Part shown: positions 16,750 through 25,254 of the stretch, piece by piece
How positions within the stretch are numbered: the stretch's first letter is position 1
Layout: each line of letters opens with the position of its first letter
Source of the DNA: CAZYSK01 sp964649415
GTDB lineage: Bacteria; Chloroflexota; Anaerolineae; B4-G1
Direction of reading: 5' to 3'
DNA length: 64,000 nt
Assembly (NCBI GenBank): GCA_964649415.1
Contig: CAZYSK010000007.1
Span: 62,001 to 126,000 of the forward strand
The notes under the pieces: generated by a model
What the model was told of the DNA's origin: nothing
Seen by the model: only the letters and a program-made list of their open reading frames with translations
Database searches by the model: none
Translations under genes and position numbers: made by a program

Positions 16750-16785
16750 CGTTCGATGGATGTTGCTTGAAGCCGCCCGGCTTCG

Positions 16786-17091
16786 CTAATCGAACATCGT
16801 GTCCAGTCGCTGGGCCGACTCCGGATTCTCGTCCACTTGCAGTCTGGAGCCCACCCTCTCTGGCTGTACTCGCATCTGAGAGCGCACGGCGTGCAGTTCG
16901 TTCGCCAGACGTGTGGCCAACTCCTCCCAGTGTGCCAGTCGCTGTTGTCCCTCGTGGGCGGCTTTGATCAGTCGTACCACGGCATCGGCCGGGTTCGGTT
17001 GGGCTGCCAGCCATTCAGCCACCCGGCGGTGGTCGGCATCGTATGGGTTGAAATCCAGGTGGAAGGTGCGAAGCATCCGTTGGCTACCCAT
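16786..17091 (-). CDS. ParR-like ribbon-helix-helix candidate, partner of the actin-like protein
   Basis: This protein has 101 residues from ATG 17091, or 96 from ATG 17076. The start overlaps the stop of the actin-like gene by eight bases. The N-terminus reads as a ribbon-helix-helix: strand RTFHLDFN, helix DHRRVAEWLAAQ, turn PNPADA, helix VVRLIKAAHEG. It is followed by a helical, probably coiled, segment (QRLAHWEELATRLANEL). Small RHH proteins downstream of ParM actins are the centromere-binding adaptors (ParR). The assignment is from pattern and position; no family match was run. Confidence 0.62.
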   Translation of the reverse strand: MGSQRMLRTFHLDFNPYDADHRRVAEWLAAQPNPADAVVRLIKAAHEGQQRLAHWEELATRLANELHAVRSQMRVQPERVGSRLQVDENPESAQRLDTMFD

Positions 17092-18934
17092 CAAATGTCG
17101 CCGACCGCTGTCCAAGGCGGTAGAGCCCTTCCGCGTTGGCCCAGAACGCGTTGCGCAACAGATTGGCGTGGGGGTATATCTCGTGAAGTGCGTCGTACAG
17201 TTGCGGGCCACCTCCACCGGTTATCAGAACTGCGTCCAGACTGGTGCCCTGGCCCCACAGATCCCGGGCGCGGGCGACGATTGCCGTCTGAATGTCCGTG
17301 ACAGCGGGCTTGATTAGCGACTCCAGCGATACTGGCTCGCCGCGCACCTTGGCCTGCCCTGCCTGGATAGCCCGGTCGACCTCGTGGGGTGTCAACTCCA
17401 GCATATAGCGATCTCCCAGCGCCTGCTGTACTTGGCTGATGACCTTGCTCCAACCGATACGGACGGATCCGCTCAGGCGTTGCACGTAGCGCAGTTCGTC
17501 TGCGACGACGAAGTCAGTGGTGTAGGTGCCTACGTCAATGACACCGATTCGCCCGCCTTCCATGTCCGTATTGGCGATCCTGCCGTTCTCGCTCAACAGT
17601 TCACGGAACAGCGACCCAAAGGGCTGCGGTGCGACGAACACGGATTCCACCGCAAAATCCATGGCCTGCTCGGCCGCGACCCGGTATATGCCTTCGAACG
17701 ATTTGACGACGTCGGGGCGGTCGCCGAAGAAGTCCACCGGCAGTCCGGTGACCACCTGGATGCGTTTGATGTCAGGTGCCAGCTTGGCCAGCTCGACCAA
17801 GGCGGCCACGAAGAGCATCTTGTACGTGCTGTCGTGGACCCGGCTGCGGTCGAAGATCGTAGACTGAACCCGGCTCTGGAGAATCGCTTGCTCGCCGTAG
17901 AAGAAGCGCCAATCGCCGTATTTGACAGGGCGCTCTTCCCCGCCACGGATCAGGTCGGTCGCGAAGCGGATGTCTTCGGCCGTGCCAATCACGCTGGGGA
18001 ACGAGAAGTTCAGACCGTCGGGGCCGACACCTTTGGTGTAACCATAGCCAATATCAATCGAGAGTATCATCGCTGGGGTTCTCCTTCCTACACGGCTCGT
18101 TGGCTCGTGTTCGTGGGAAGTCGTGTGCCGCCCTGTTTCTTCTCTTTCTGTTGGCATCTCTCCAGGCGGAGACGAAGCGTGCAGTTCCGGCGTCGCGGGC
18201 GTGGCGGCCTGCTTTTCGAGCTCCTCTACTGCTGCCGTGATCGCCTGGACCTCTGGGTGTTTCGTTTTCTGTGGCGGTTGGAGGTGGGTGGGCTGTGGTG
18301 TGGCCATGGTCCTCTCCTTCGCGCTGGGCTCAAGCGCCGGCTCTGGGCCGTAGTCTGTGGTCTGCACCGACGCGCTCAGTGTCTCCTCCCAGAAGGGTAT
18401 GTACTGCCAGTAGCGTGGTCCTTTCGCACACGATACCGCTTCGATGTGTTCCTCGGCAAAACGGGGGCCCAGGTCCACTTGCTCCCCCCGACTGCCAGTC
18501 TGGTAATGGTAGACGCGAAAGACGCGTCGTCCGTCGGTGAGGAGCCAACGCTCCCGTGCTCTGCGGGCTGTGAGACCTGACTGGCATGCCAGCGTTTCGT
18601 CCAACTGGGCCGCCAGCTTGGCCAGTTCTTCGCTTGGGAACCCGAAGTGAAGCGGCTGGTCGGCGGGGCCTAGGATTTCCGCTCGACTCACCGTGGACAG
18701 TGGTCTTCCCTTGGCCACGACGGGGTAGTTGCGCGCCAGCAAAGAGCCTGGCACCAGCGCCACTGTCCCGGGCCTCTCTGTGACGCTCCGACCGTGAGGG
18801 GGCCAGGGCCATGGTTCCGCTTTCCGGAAACCGGCGCTCCCCGCCATCACCACCTGGTACAGCACGCCGTCTGGTCCGACGAACAGCGCTCCTTCCGGCA
18901 GTGTCTCCGTGGGCACGGATTCAAGTTCGCTCAT
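17084..18934 (-). CDS. ParM/StbA-family actin-like ATPase with a novel N-terminal extension
   Basis: This is a 616-residue frame. Residues about 289-616 form a complete actin-like fold: phosphate-1 DIGYGYTKG, phosphate-2 DVGTYTTDF, and adenosine motif ITGGGGPQLY. Residues 1-190 are an unrecognised domain rich in beta strands; 190-285 is a Pro/Glu/Ser linker. ATG 18070 (MILSIDIGYG) begins exactly at the actin domain and is preceded by AAGGAGA nine bases upstream, a better ribosome site than the GGGAAC before ATG 18934. The locus may therefore make a 616- and a 328-residue form. ParM filaments push DNA copies apart. The overlapping RHH gene supports a segregation-type operon, here on an apparently chromosomal segment. 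Confidence 0.82.
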   Translation of the reverse strand: MSELESVPTETLPEGALFVGPDGVLYQVVMAGSAGFRKAEPWPWPPHGRSVTERPGTVALVPGSLLARNYPVVAKGRPLSTVSRAEILGPADQPLHFGFPSEELAKLAAQLDETLACQSGLTARRARERWLLTDGRRVFRVYHYQTGSRGEQVDLGPRFAEEHIEAVSCAKGPRYWQYIPFWEETLSASVQTTDYGPEPALEPSAKERTMATPQPTHLQPPQKTKHPEVQAITAAVEELEKQAATPATPELHASSPPGEMPTEREETGRHTTSHEHEPTSRVGRRTPAMILSIDIGYGYTKGVGPDGLNFSFPSVIGTAEDIRFATDLIRGGEERPVKYGDWRFFYGEQAILQSRVQSTIFDRSRVHDSTYKMLFVAALVELAKLAPDIKRIQVVTGLPVDFFGDRPDVVKSFEGIYRVAAEQAMDFAVESVFVAPQPFGSLFRELLSENGRIANTDMEGGRIGVIDVGTYTTDFVVADELRYVQRLSGSVRIGWSKVISQVQQALGDRYMLELTPHEVDRAIQAGQAKVRGEPVSLESLIKPAVTDIQTAIVARARDLWGQGTSLDAVLITGGGGPQLYDALHEIYPHANLLRNAFWANAEGLYRLGQRSATFDG

Positions 18935-19038
18935 CGCAGTTCCCGCCTACCTGGGCTAGCCTGTGGATGCTCCTGCCCTACTGCGTTTGTCTGCTGACTT
19001 TGCCTAATCGAGTATGCGGCGTCGTTGTAGCAGGGATA

Positions 19039-19067
19039 AGTATACCATGAATTGCAGTAGGGGGGAA
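19039..19067 (-). promoter_or_regulatory. Possible ParM operon promoter with embedded operator half
   Basis: On the minus strand TTCCCC (19067-19062), 17 bases, TATACT (19044-19039). One arm of the inverted repeat, GCAGTAGGG, lies in the spacer and the other about 70 bases downstream, where an RHH autorepressor could bind. The match to consensus is weak. Confidence 0.3.
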
Positions 19068-19187
19068 TTCTTCTTGCGGAGACGACTTGCAGCGTGCCCT
19101 ACGGGCGGTTTCAACGGGAGCGGGTCACGCCTGTCGCGCTCAGGCCCAATGGCCTCGCGGGCGACGAGCCATCCCGTCCGGCCTATG

Positions 19188-19226
19188 GTGCGCGCCATCA
19201 GAATGGCGCCTTTGTACGAATAATGG
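19188..19226. repeat. Family A palindromic repeat, single intergenic copy
   Basis: It contains CGCCATCAGAATGGCGCC followed by TTTGTACGAAT, differing by only a few bases from the in-frame tandem copies at 276-419, about 19 kb away. Confidence 0.85.
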
Positions 19227-19248
19227 TGTACTGTGCGTGAGGCTTGGT

Positions 19249-19404
19249 CTAGCCCATCAAACCCATGCGCCAGAGGGCGAATCGCACGATGTCCATCACT
19301 GGCTGCCAGCCAGTGGTTGCCATCGCTGCCGCTGCCGCCAGGAGAGCCAGCCAGACCGCTGGCAGGGCGAGTACCATCCGCAATGCTGAACTGATTCCTT
19401 TCAT
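19249..19404 (-). CDS. Small membrane peptide, 51 residues
   Basis: The frame runs from ATG 19404 to TAG 19249, with a strong GGGAGG six bases upstream. The product has a hydrophobic helix at residues 8-29 (VLALPAVWLALLAAAAA) and a second weaker one (about 35-50). No family is recognised. It lies downstream of the DUF362 gene on the same strand, beyond the 55-bp repeat array. The ribosome site and hydrophobic pattern are the only support. Confidence 0.5.
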   Translation of the reverse strand: MKGISSALRMVLALPAVWLALLAAAAAMATTGWQPVMDIVRFALWRMGLMG

Positions 19405-19488
19405 CGCATACCTCCCTATGGTCGCTCGTCTGTCCTATAGACGCTTGGAGGCCCTTGAGGGTTCCCTGTCAGGGAGGTCACTGCGGAT

Positions 19489-19700
19489 GCACCGACTGTC
19501 TGCGGTCGGCGACATCCGCCTTGAGGAAGTCAGTTGTGCGGACGCACCGACCGTCTGCGGTCGGCGACATCCGCCTTGAGGAAGTCAGTTGTGCGGACGC
19601 ACCGACCGTCTGCGGTCGGCGACATCCGCCTTGACGAAGTCAATTGTGCCGATGCACCGACCGACTGCGGCCGGCGACATGCGCCCTCAGACAGTCAATT
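19489..19700. repeat. 55-bp tandem palindromic repeat array (family B), about four units
   Basis: Units start at 19489, 19544, 19599 and 19654, exactly 55 bases apart. Each carries CCGACCG, a TCTG loop and CGGTCGG, then GACATCCGCCTTGA. The last unit is the most diverged, and its tail (AGTCAATTG) contains the stop codon of the DUF362 gene. The units are contiguous, without spacers. Confidence 0.92.
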
Positions 19701-22700
19701 GGCGCGAATGACGAGCGGCAGCCATAGCGGGCGTGCCTGCACGACCGTCGCCTGGCGCGTGAGGGTCCCCAGCACGCTCCCGGCGATTTCGACTGTGTTC
19801 GTCAGTGCCACGCCGAAGGGCGTGGCCGCAGTGGGAGAGAGTGCATAGCTCACGCGTATCTCGCTGGCCGGCGTGAGCACGCCAACCCAGCGAATGGCTT
19901 GCTCGGGGTAGAGCAGCACGATCTCGGGCACGTTCACCAGGGTCTCCGTTAGCGCGACCATGGTGGGCGGCAATGTGTCCGTCATCACGGCACTGGCCGT
20001 GAGGTTGCCGGTGTTGCTGATGTGGACGGTGTACGTGACGATTTGGCCGGGGCTGAAGCGATCGGGTGAGGCCGATTTGCGGGAGCTGGCCAATACCGGG
20101 GCCGCTTCGGTCAGAACCGTGGTGAATGCCTGTCCCCATTCCTCGTCGGTGTAGGACGCTTGGTTTCCATGCGTGTCGCGGGCGCGCGTGCGGAAGAAGT
20201 AGGTGTGGCCATGGGTGCCGGTGTACGTCCCCGACGTAGCGCTCGTGGCGCTGAGCCATGCGGTCCACTCTCCGTCGTAGCCATCGCGCACCTGTACGTC
20301 GTATGCGGCAACGTCTGACCAGGTATCCTGCCCGGTCCAGGTCACGGGGAAGGCAGTTGTCGCCACCCAGAACGGCAGAGGACTCACTGTCGAGGTCGGG
20401 GGGAGGCAGTCTTGAGGATTGAGCGCCGCGAGCACGTTGCCATCGGGCGCATGGTCGACGTCCGCCTTGGACAAGTACACGAAGGCTACGTCCTCCGTGG
20501 CACGCCCTCCGGTCTGCACCGACGCGCCGTATGGCTCCTCTGGGCCGACGGCGGGCAGTTCCCAGTGGGCCAGTTCGGCGCAGGTGTGTCGATCCCAGAC
20601 GTAGAGCACGCTCTCGCCGTTGGCGCGCGATCTGGTGGTGTGCGCACCGATGATGAAGCGCCCGTCGCTTTCACGCACGCCCAGCGCGGCCTCGGCCGTC
20701 GCCGCGCTCAGTTGGCCGATTCCGCTCACAGGGTACCAGTACTCCGTCCACTCTAGAGATGCGCCCGCCGTGATGGTCGCCGTGTCCCAGAAGGTCGGGG
20801 CAATGCCCCCGTGTAGCTCGACGTAGGCCGAGTCATCATCGGTCCAGGTGCTCGCTGGGATCGGGTCTGACCACCCGAAGCCGAACCCCTTGCTGCCGCG
20901 CGCGACGTCGGGCGGAAATATGCGCGCCATGCCTTCATCTGCGCTGGTGTCGTAGACGGCGGCGAAGCTGGCCGTTGCATAGGGTCGCTCGAAGAAGCCG
21001 AGCCATCGGTTCCAGTTGCCCAGACGGGAGTAGTCTCGTCCGCTGTGGACAGGCCAATCCATGGGCTGGCCTGGCTCGGGGAGCTCAACGTCGCCCCTTG
21101 AGTGCACGGTCACTTGATCGGCGTTGTAGACGAAATGCAGGTCCGCCCCCACGGTATTCGCTGCGCCGGGGGCAAGCATGGCGTTCGTCCAGTACTTGTA
21201 GTTCGCCGTCTCCCCGGTGGGGTTCTCGATGCGCGGTTGGACGATCAGGATACCTCGGTCGCTTGGGAGGTATACGGACACGGCCGCGCGAATCCGGTCG
21301 GAGGCGGTTGAATCGCGCAGCGTGACGGTGACGCCTGCCGTGGATGTGAGGACTTGATAGGCCCACGGTTCGCCCCATTCATATCCGTGCTCCTCCACAG
21401 GCAGACCCCACTCGATACCCCCGACCGCCAGCCACCAGCCTTGCTCCAGTGGCCCCCAATGAGTGGGTTTGACGACCGGGTTTTGGTACAGCTCGTTGTG
21501 CCCGGTGGGTTTGAAGACTATCTGGTAGATTCGGCCCCCCAGCTCAGGCAGCAACGTCACCTGGATTTGCTCGTTCTCCATCACCAGCAGTTCGTAGTCG
21601 TGGGGGATGGGCGTCGGGTGAGAGTCCTCGTAGGCGCTCCAGTCCAGCACTGTGTAGGTTATATTGTAGGTCGGCGTGTGCACAGTCGTCAGATAGGGGG
21701 CGTATGGATAGGTGGGCAGGGTCAGCGTCGTGGTCTGGAACGAGGCTGTGCCTGGCGCGGGAGGGGACGCCACCGTCACCGTGCGGCGATCCTCAGCATC
21801 GTTGAGCGCGGCATCGTATGCTATGGCTCGCAGGGTCGTGGTATGTGCCCGGTGTCCGCGCAGGTCAAGTGCGGCTCGATAGGGTGGGCTGGCGACGACG
21901 GCTTGAAGTTCATCGCCGGCGTAGAACTCAACCTTGGAGATAGCGTTGTCGTCGGTCGCGGTGGCCCACACGACGGTGTTGTCCAGGACGGTGCGCCCCT
22001 CACTCGGGGCGATGAGGGTGACAGAGGGCGCTGTCACCTCTGCGCGCTGGGCCGGGGTATTGCCGTAGGGAGCAGGGAAGTCGCGCCGCACCTGGCTGAC
22101 GCGTGCCCCGAGGACGCTGATCTGGGCTACGTCATCCGTGCCCAAATCAGCCCCGGCGGCCCAGCTCAGGTAAGGGACCGTCTGAGGATCGTAGCCCATC
22201 ACCAGTGTGCCGATGGTGTCCACGGCCACGGCATCCTGGCCCGCCATGATCAATCCCATTGGAGGATCCAGGGATGTCGTCCCTACGGGCCCATCGGTCA
22301 GACCTCGCAGGGCATCTACGACGGCGAAGTCAAGCGGGCGGGCCAGGTTGAGGTCCACGATGTATCGTCCCAGATCGTTCGCATTGTGGGAGAACGCGCC
22401 TTTGTACACCTGGAGGCCAGGATGGTGATAAATGTCGGAGGGGGCGATGCCGAACTGGTTCTTGAGTGCCAGGGTCACTCCGGCGTGGAGGTGATTCTTC
22501 AGCACGGGTACGCCGATAAGCTCGTCGGCGTCGAGTATGGCGTGCGGCAGCCAGTACTCCGTCCTGATGAGACCTTGCTGGAGTTGTATGCGTCGTACAA
22601 AGCTGGGGTTGTGTTCATCGAGTCCGCCCGAGTTGTTGAGATCTAGCAGGGGGGCGCCGGTGGCGTCGTCGGTCATGTCACCATTCAGGTCATAACCGCA

Positions 22701-23213
22701 GAGACGGAATGCCTCGATGGTAGCGCCTCGGGCGTCGTGCCCGTCGCGATACCGCGCTGCGCCGTCGGCAATCAGGACCTGGCCCGCGCCAGCCTCTCGC
22801 GCGAGCTGAACCACAGCGCGGGTCACGCGGGGGTCGGTCGTATGCCCTTCGTCGGGAGCAGCCCCCCAGACCAGGTTGGGTTTGACGAGCACAGTGTTGC
22901 CCGGTTGGATGATGTGGTCCAGCCCGCCTGCCAGCGCCACTGCCTGACGCACGAGTGCCTCGACCTCGATATCTGTGACGGGCGGGTGAGTTGCCTGCAC
23001 GACGGCGACCTGAGTAGGTTCACCGGGCGTGCTGCAGCGCGCTGCTCGATGCTGCAGCGTGCTCACGCCGCCCAACAGCGTGAGCAATCCAGCCAGTGCG
23101 ATCAGTCTCCATCGCCTCAGACGCGGCCGACGTCGACCTCGGACGGCGCCGACCGCAGACGGTCGGGCGCAGGCGGTCGGTGGACCGGGCGTCCAGATCG
23201 GTGTTCGTTTCAT
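19695..23213 (-). CDS. Giant secreted DUF362 / DUF5107 / DUF11 multidomain protein
   Basis: This is a 1172-residue protein. A basic N-terminus (residues about 10-32, encoded by a family B repeat) precedes a signal-like helix (LIALAGLLTLLGG). A DUF362 domain follows (about 65-370: VLVKPNLVWG, VLIADGA, GVPVLKNHLHAGVTLALKNQFG), then an Ig-like module (about 395-470), a DUF5107 domain (about 500-830: MENEQIQVTLLPELGGRIYQIVFKP), a fibronectin/Ig-like module (about 930-1020), a DUF11 repeat (PDRFSPGQIVTYTVHISNTGN) and a C-terminal PLWLPLVIRAN. DUF362 alone often accompanies iron-sulfur proteins; here the context is extracellular. I cannot assign an activity. It follows the permease gene closely. 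Confidence 0.8.
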   Translation of the reverse strand: MKRTPIWTPGPPTACARPSAVGAVRGRRRPRLRRWRLIALAGLLTLLGGVSTLQHRAARCSTPGEPTQVAVVQATHPPVTDIEVEALVRQAVALAGGLDHIIQPGNTVLVKPNLVWGAAPDEGHTTDPRVTRAVVQLAREAGAGQVLIADGAARYRDGHDARGATIEAFRLCGYDLNGDMTDDATGAPLLDLNNSGGLDEHNPSFVRRIQLQQGLIRTEYWLPHAILDADELIGVPVLKNHLHAGVTLALKNQFGIAPSDIYHHPGLQVYKGAFSHNANDLGRYIVDLNLARPLDFAVVDALRGLTDGPVGTTSLDPPMGLIMAGQDAVAVDTIGTLVMGYDPQTVPYLSWAAGADLGTDDVAQISVLGARVSQVRRDFPAPYGNTPAQRAEVTAPSVTLIAPSEGRTVLDNTVVWATATDDNAISKVEFYAGDELQAVVASPPYRAALDLRGHRAHTTTLRAIAYDAALNDAEDRRTVTVASPPAPGTASFQTTTLTLPTYPYAPYLTTVHTPTYNITYTVLDWSAYEDSHPTPIPHDYELLVMENEQIQVTLLPELGGRIYQIVFKPTGHNELYQNPVVKPTHWGPLEQGWWLAVGGIEWGLPVEEHGYEWGEPWAYQVLTSTAGVTVTLRDSTASDRIRAAVSVYLPSDRGILIVQPRIENPTGETANYKYWTNAMLAPGAANTVGADLHFVYNADQVTVHSRGDVELPEPGQPMDWPVHSGRDYSRLGNWNRWLGFFERPYATASFAAVYDTSADEGMARIFPPDVARGSKGFGFGWSDPIPASTWTDDDSAYVELHGGIAPTFWDTATITAGASLEWTEYWYPVSGIGQLSAATAEAALGVRESDGRFIIGAHTTRSRANGESVLYVWDRHTCAELAHWELPAVGPEEPYGASVQTGGRATEDVAFVYLSKADVDHAPDGNVLAALNPQDCLPPTSTVSPLPFWVATTAFPVTWTGQDTWSDVAAYDVQVRDGYDGEWTAWLSATSATSGTYTGTHGHTYFFRTRARDTHGNQASYTDEEWGQAFTTVLTEAAPVLASSRKSASPDRFSPGQIVTYTVHISNTGNLTASAVMTDTLPPTMVALTETLVNVPEIVLLYPEQAIRWVGVLTPASEIRVSYALSPTAATPFGVALTNTVEIAGSVLGTLTRQATVVQARPLWLPLVIRAN
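23119..23186. repeat. Family B palindromic repeat forming an N-terminal coding tail
   Basis: It reads GACGCGGCCGACGTCGA, then GACGGCGCCGACCGCAGAC and GGTCGG, nearly the same order as 38704-38750. It lies within the first 32 codons of the DUF362 gene and encodes the Arg/Pro-rich tail before the signal helix. Confidence 0.72.
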
Positions 23214-23256
23214 TCTCCGCCTCCAGAGATTTGATCGAATCGTGTTTCGCCGTGCG

Positions 23257-24147
23257 TCAAGCGCCCCAGACCAGATTGAGCGCCGTCCCCGCCAGTGCGG
23301 CCCCTGCGGTGACGTAGACGACGTAGATCGCCAACGCGCGCCGGTTGAGCAGCGTGCCGAGCGCTGCTATCGCCGTCAGCCGCGTGGCCGGCCCGGCCAG
23401 GAAGAAGGCCAGAGCCGCGCCCGGGCTCATTCCCTGGGACAGCAGGCTGGCGATGACCGGCACCGCACCGCCTCCACAGGCGTAGAGCGGGACGCCCAGT
23501 AATCCGGCCAGGATCACGCCGTACCAGCGGTCTGCGCCCAGCAGTGAGGAGATCCAAGACGCGGGGATCAGCGCTTGCTGCAGAGCCGCCAGTGCTACGC
23601 CTGCGACGAAGTACAGACCTGCCGTCTCGGTGAGCCGCAACAGGCTGTGCCACGGCTCGTTTTCCCGTCGGTCGGATGCGGGAGGGCAGGAAGTGATCGT
23701 CTTCAGGTTCAGGAACGCCTCCGGCCGCAATCGCTGCATCAGCAGTCCGGCCGGCACGCTGAGCAACAGCACCGTCGCTGCGTGTGCCAGCGCCAGAGGC
23801 CAGCGTAGCCCGCCGACCATCATGATGAACAACTGGGGATTGAGGAGTGAGGAGGCGATCAAGAAGGAGAGTACCGGACCGGGCGGCGCGCCGCCGCGCA
23901 CGAGTTCCATCAGCACCGGCACTGTGCCGTACGTACACAAGGGTGAGACGCCACCCAGGCACGCTGCCCCTAGTACCGTGCCGGGACCGGGGTGACGCAG
24001 CAAGCGTCCCCAGCGGCGGGCCAGATCCAGTTGGTTCAGCACTACGGCCAACAGGATACCGCTGGCCACGTAAGGCCCCAATTGCAGCACCTGATTCCAG
24101 GCCAATGTCGCTGCCAGGATCAGGCGCGAGGACAGGTTGGCAGGCAT
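23257..24147 (-). CDS. Predicted permease, DUF318/ArsP-like
   Basis: This 296-residue membrane protein has eight to ten helices in two halves. The landmarks are GGVSPLCTYGTVPVLMELVRGGAPPGPVLSFLIASSLLNPQ in the first half and GVPLYACGGGAVPVIASLLSQGMSPGAALAFFLAGPATR in the second. The paired cysteine motifs (PLCTYGT and YACGGGA) fit the permease family that includes ArsP and Cu/Zn effluxers. The linker between halves lacks an obvious metal-binding cluster. The start is uncertain: ATG 24147 has AGGGAGGG close upstream, and a TTG at 24165 is possible. Confidence 0.82.
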   Translation of the reverse strand: MPANLSSRLILAATLAWNQVLQLGPYVASGILLAVVLNQLDLARRWGRLLRHPGPGTVLGAACLGGVSPLCTYGTVPVLMELVRGGAPPGPVLSFLIASSLLNPQLFIMMVGGLRWPLALAHAATVLLLSVPAGLLMQRLRPEAFLNLKTITSCPPASDRRENEPWHSLLRLTETAGLYFVAGVALAALQQALIPASWISSLLGADRWYGVILAGLLGVPLYACGGGAVPVIASLLSQGMSPGAALAFFLAGPATRLTAIAALGTLLNRRALAIYVVYVTAGAALAGTALNLVWGA

Positions 24148-24225
24148 TGCCCTCCCTGCAGTCAAGCCACCGCTCTGTTGCTTGCTCGGCCGCTGCGGGC
24201 GCGGAAGCCACGCTCTTACGAATCG

Positions 24226-25254
24226 CTACTGGAAAAGGCGGGTGATCTCGTCCCGCTCGGAGTGGGGCAGCGGCCGGTCGCCGGCCTGGCTGCGCAGCAC
24301 GACGCCCCGCTCTGGCTCGACCACGCGGCCGATAGCCGCGGCCGCGATGCCGGCCCGTTCCAGCGCGGCCAGTACCGCGTCGGCGTCCTCTGGTGGAACC
24401 GACAGCAGCAATGCGCCGGAGGCGATCAGACCCAGCGGATCCAGTCCCAGCCGCGCGCACAACGTCCGTGTCTCGGGCAGAATCGGGATGGCCGACTCGT
24501 CTACCGCTATCCCAACGCCGGCTGCCTGGGCGAGTTCCCACAACCCGTTCGCCAGTCCGCCCTCTGTCGGGTCGTGCATGGCGTGCACGTCTCCGGCTGC
24601 CATCGCTATGGCTGCATCCTGGACGACGCTGATGCCGGGGTCGTACAGGAACTCCCGGCACCGCTTCAGCATGGTCTCGTCTATTCCTGCCAGTTCTGCG
24701 CCCGGACGAAGCTCATTCGCTTTTTCCCGCGCGATGATGGCTGTTCCCTCGACTGCGATGCCCTTCGTCACGAGGAGTACGTCGCCTGGCCGGGCACCAT
24801 CGGGCCGCACCAGCCCCTCTGGGGCCACCTCTCCCAGCATGCAGCCGACGACTATGGGACGCTCAAGTCCGTGGGTGATCTCAGTGTGGCCTCCCACGAG
24901 CTCGGCGTTCAGTTCACGGCAGGCATCGGCGATTTGGTCGAAGATCGTGTCTACCAGTGCTTGATCTGTGTTTCCCTCGGGGAGTAGTAGCGTGGCAAGA
25001 AACCAGCGCGGCCTGGCGCCCATGCAGGAAACGTCGTTGGCGTTGACGTGGACGGCGTACCAGCCGATCTCATCACTGGCGAACGTGATGGGGTCGGTCT
25101 TGAAGACCAGGTAGCGGTCATCGAAGGAGATGACGGCTGCATCACGACCGATGCCGGGACCCAGGATGACGCGTGGGTCAGAGGGAGCGTGGCGGGTCAA
25201 CAACCGGGCCAGGTGCTCGGCGGGTAGCTTTCCAAGGGGATACGGGCCTCTCAT
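24226..25254 (-). CDS. AIR synthase-related protein, HypE-like
   Basis: This 342-residue protein has the PurM/HypE/SelD fold. It begins LPAEHLARLL, followed by GPGIGRDAAVI (nucleotide-binding loop, about 33-43), HVNANDVSCMGARPRWFL (about 69-86) and GGHTEIT near 121. The C-terminal half has HDPTEGGLANGLWELA. It lacks the C-terminal Pro-Arg-Ile-Cys of true HypE and no hydrogenase genes are near, so it is more safely an AIR-synthase-like ATP-utilising enzyme of unknown substrate. It lies upstream of the permease on the same strand. Confidence 0.82.
   Translation of the reverse strand: MRGPYPLGKLPAEHLARLLTRHAPSDPRVILGPGIGRDAAVISFDDRYLVFKTDPITFASDEIGWYAVHVNANDVSCMGARPRWFLATLLLPEGNTDQALVDTIFDQIADACRELNAELVGGHTEITHGLERPIVVGCMLGEVAPEGLVRPDGARPGDVLLVTKGIAVEGTAIIAREKANELRPGAELAGIDETMLKRCREFLYDPGISVVQDAAIAMAAGDVHAMHDPTEGGLANGLWELAQAAGVGIAVDESAIPILPETRTLCARLGLDPLGLIASGALLLSVPPEDADAVLAALERAGIAAAAIGRVVEPERGVVLRSQAGDRPLPHSERDEITRLFQ

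Larger units (their letters stand above)
18935..19248. other. Leader region of the ParM-like operon
   Basis: I can support no gene in these 314 bases. They hold a 9-bp inverted repeat (CCCTACTGC at 18976-18984, GCAGTAGGG at 19054-19062), a weak minus-strand promoter (TTCCCC, 17 bases, TATACT at 19044-19039) and one family A repeat (19188-19226). Confidence 0.5.

Noticed and set aside
19489..19700. CRISPR array
   Set aside because: The 55-bp period is entirely repeat; there are no unique spacers between units.
24226..25254. Hydrogenase maturation factor HypE
   Set aside because: The C-terminal cysteine that carries the cyanide group precursor is absent and no hyp or hydrogenase gene is near.
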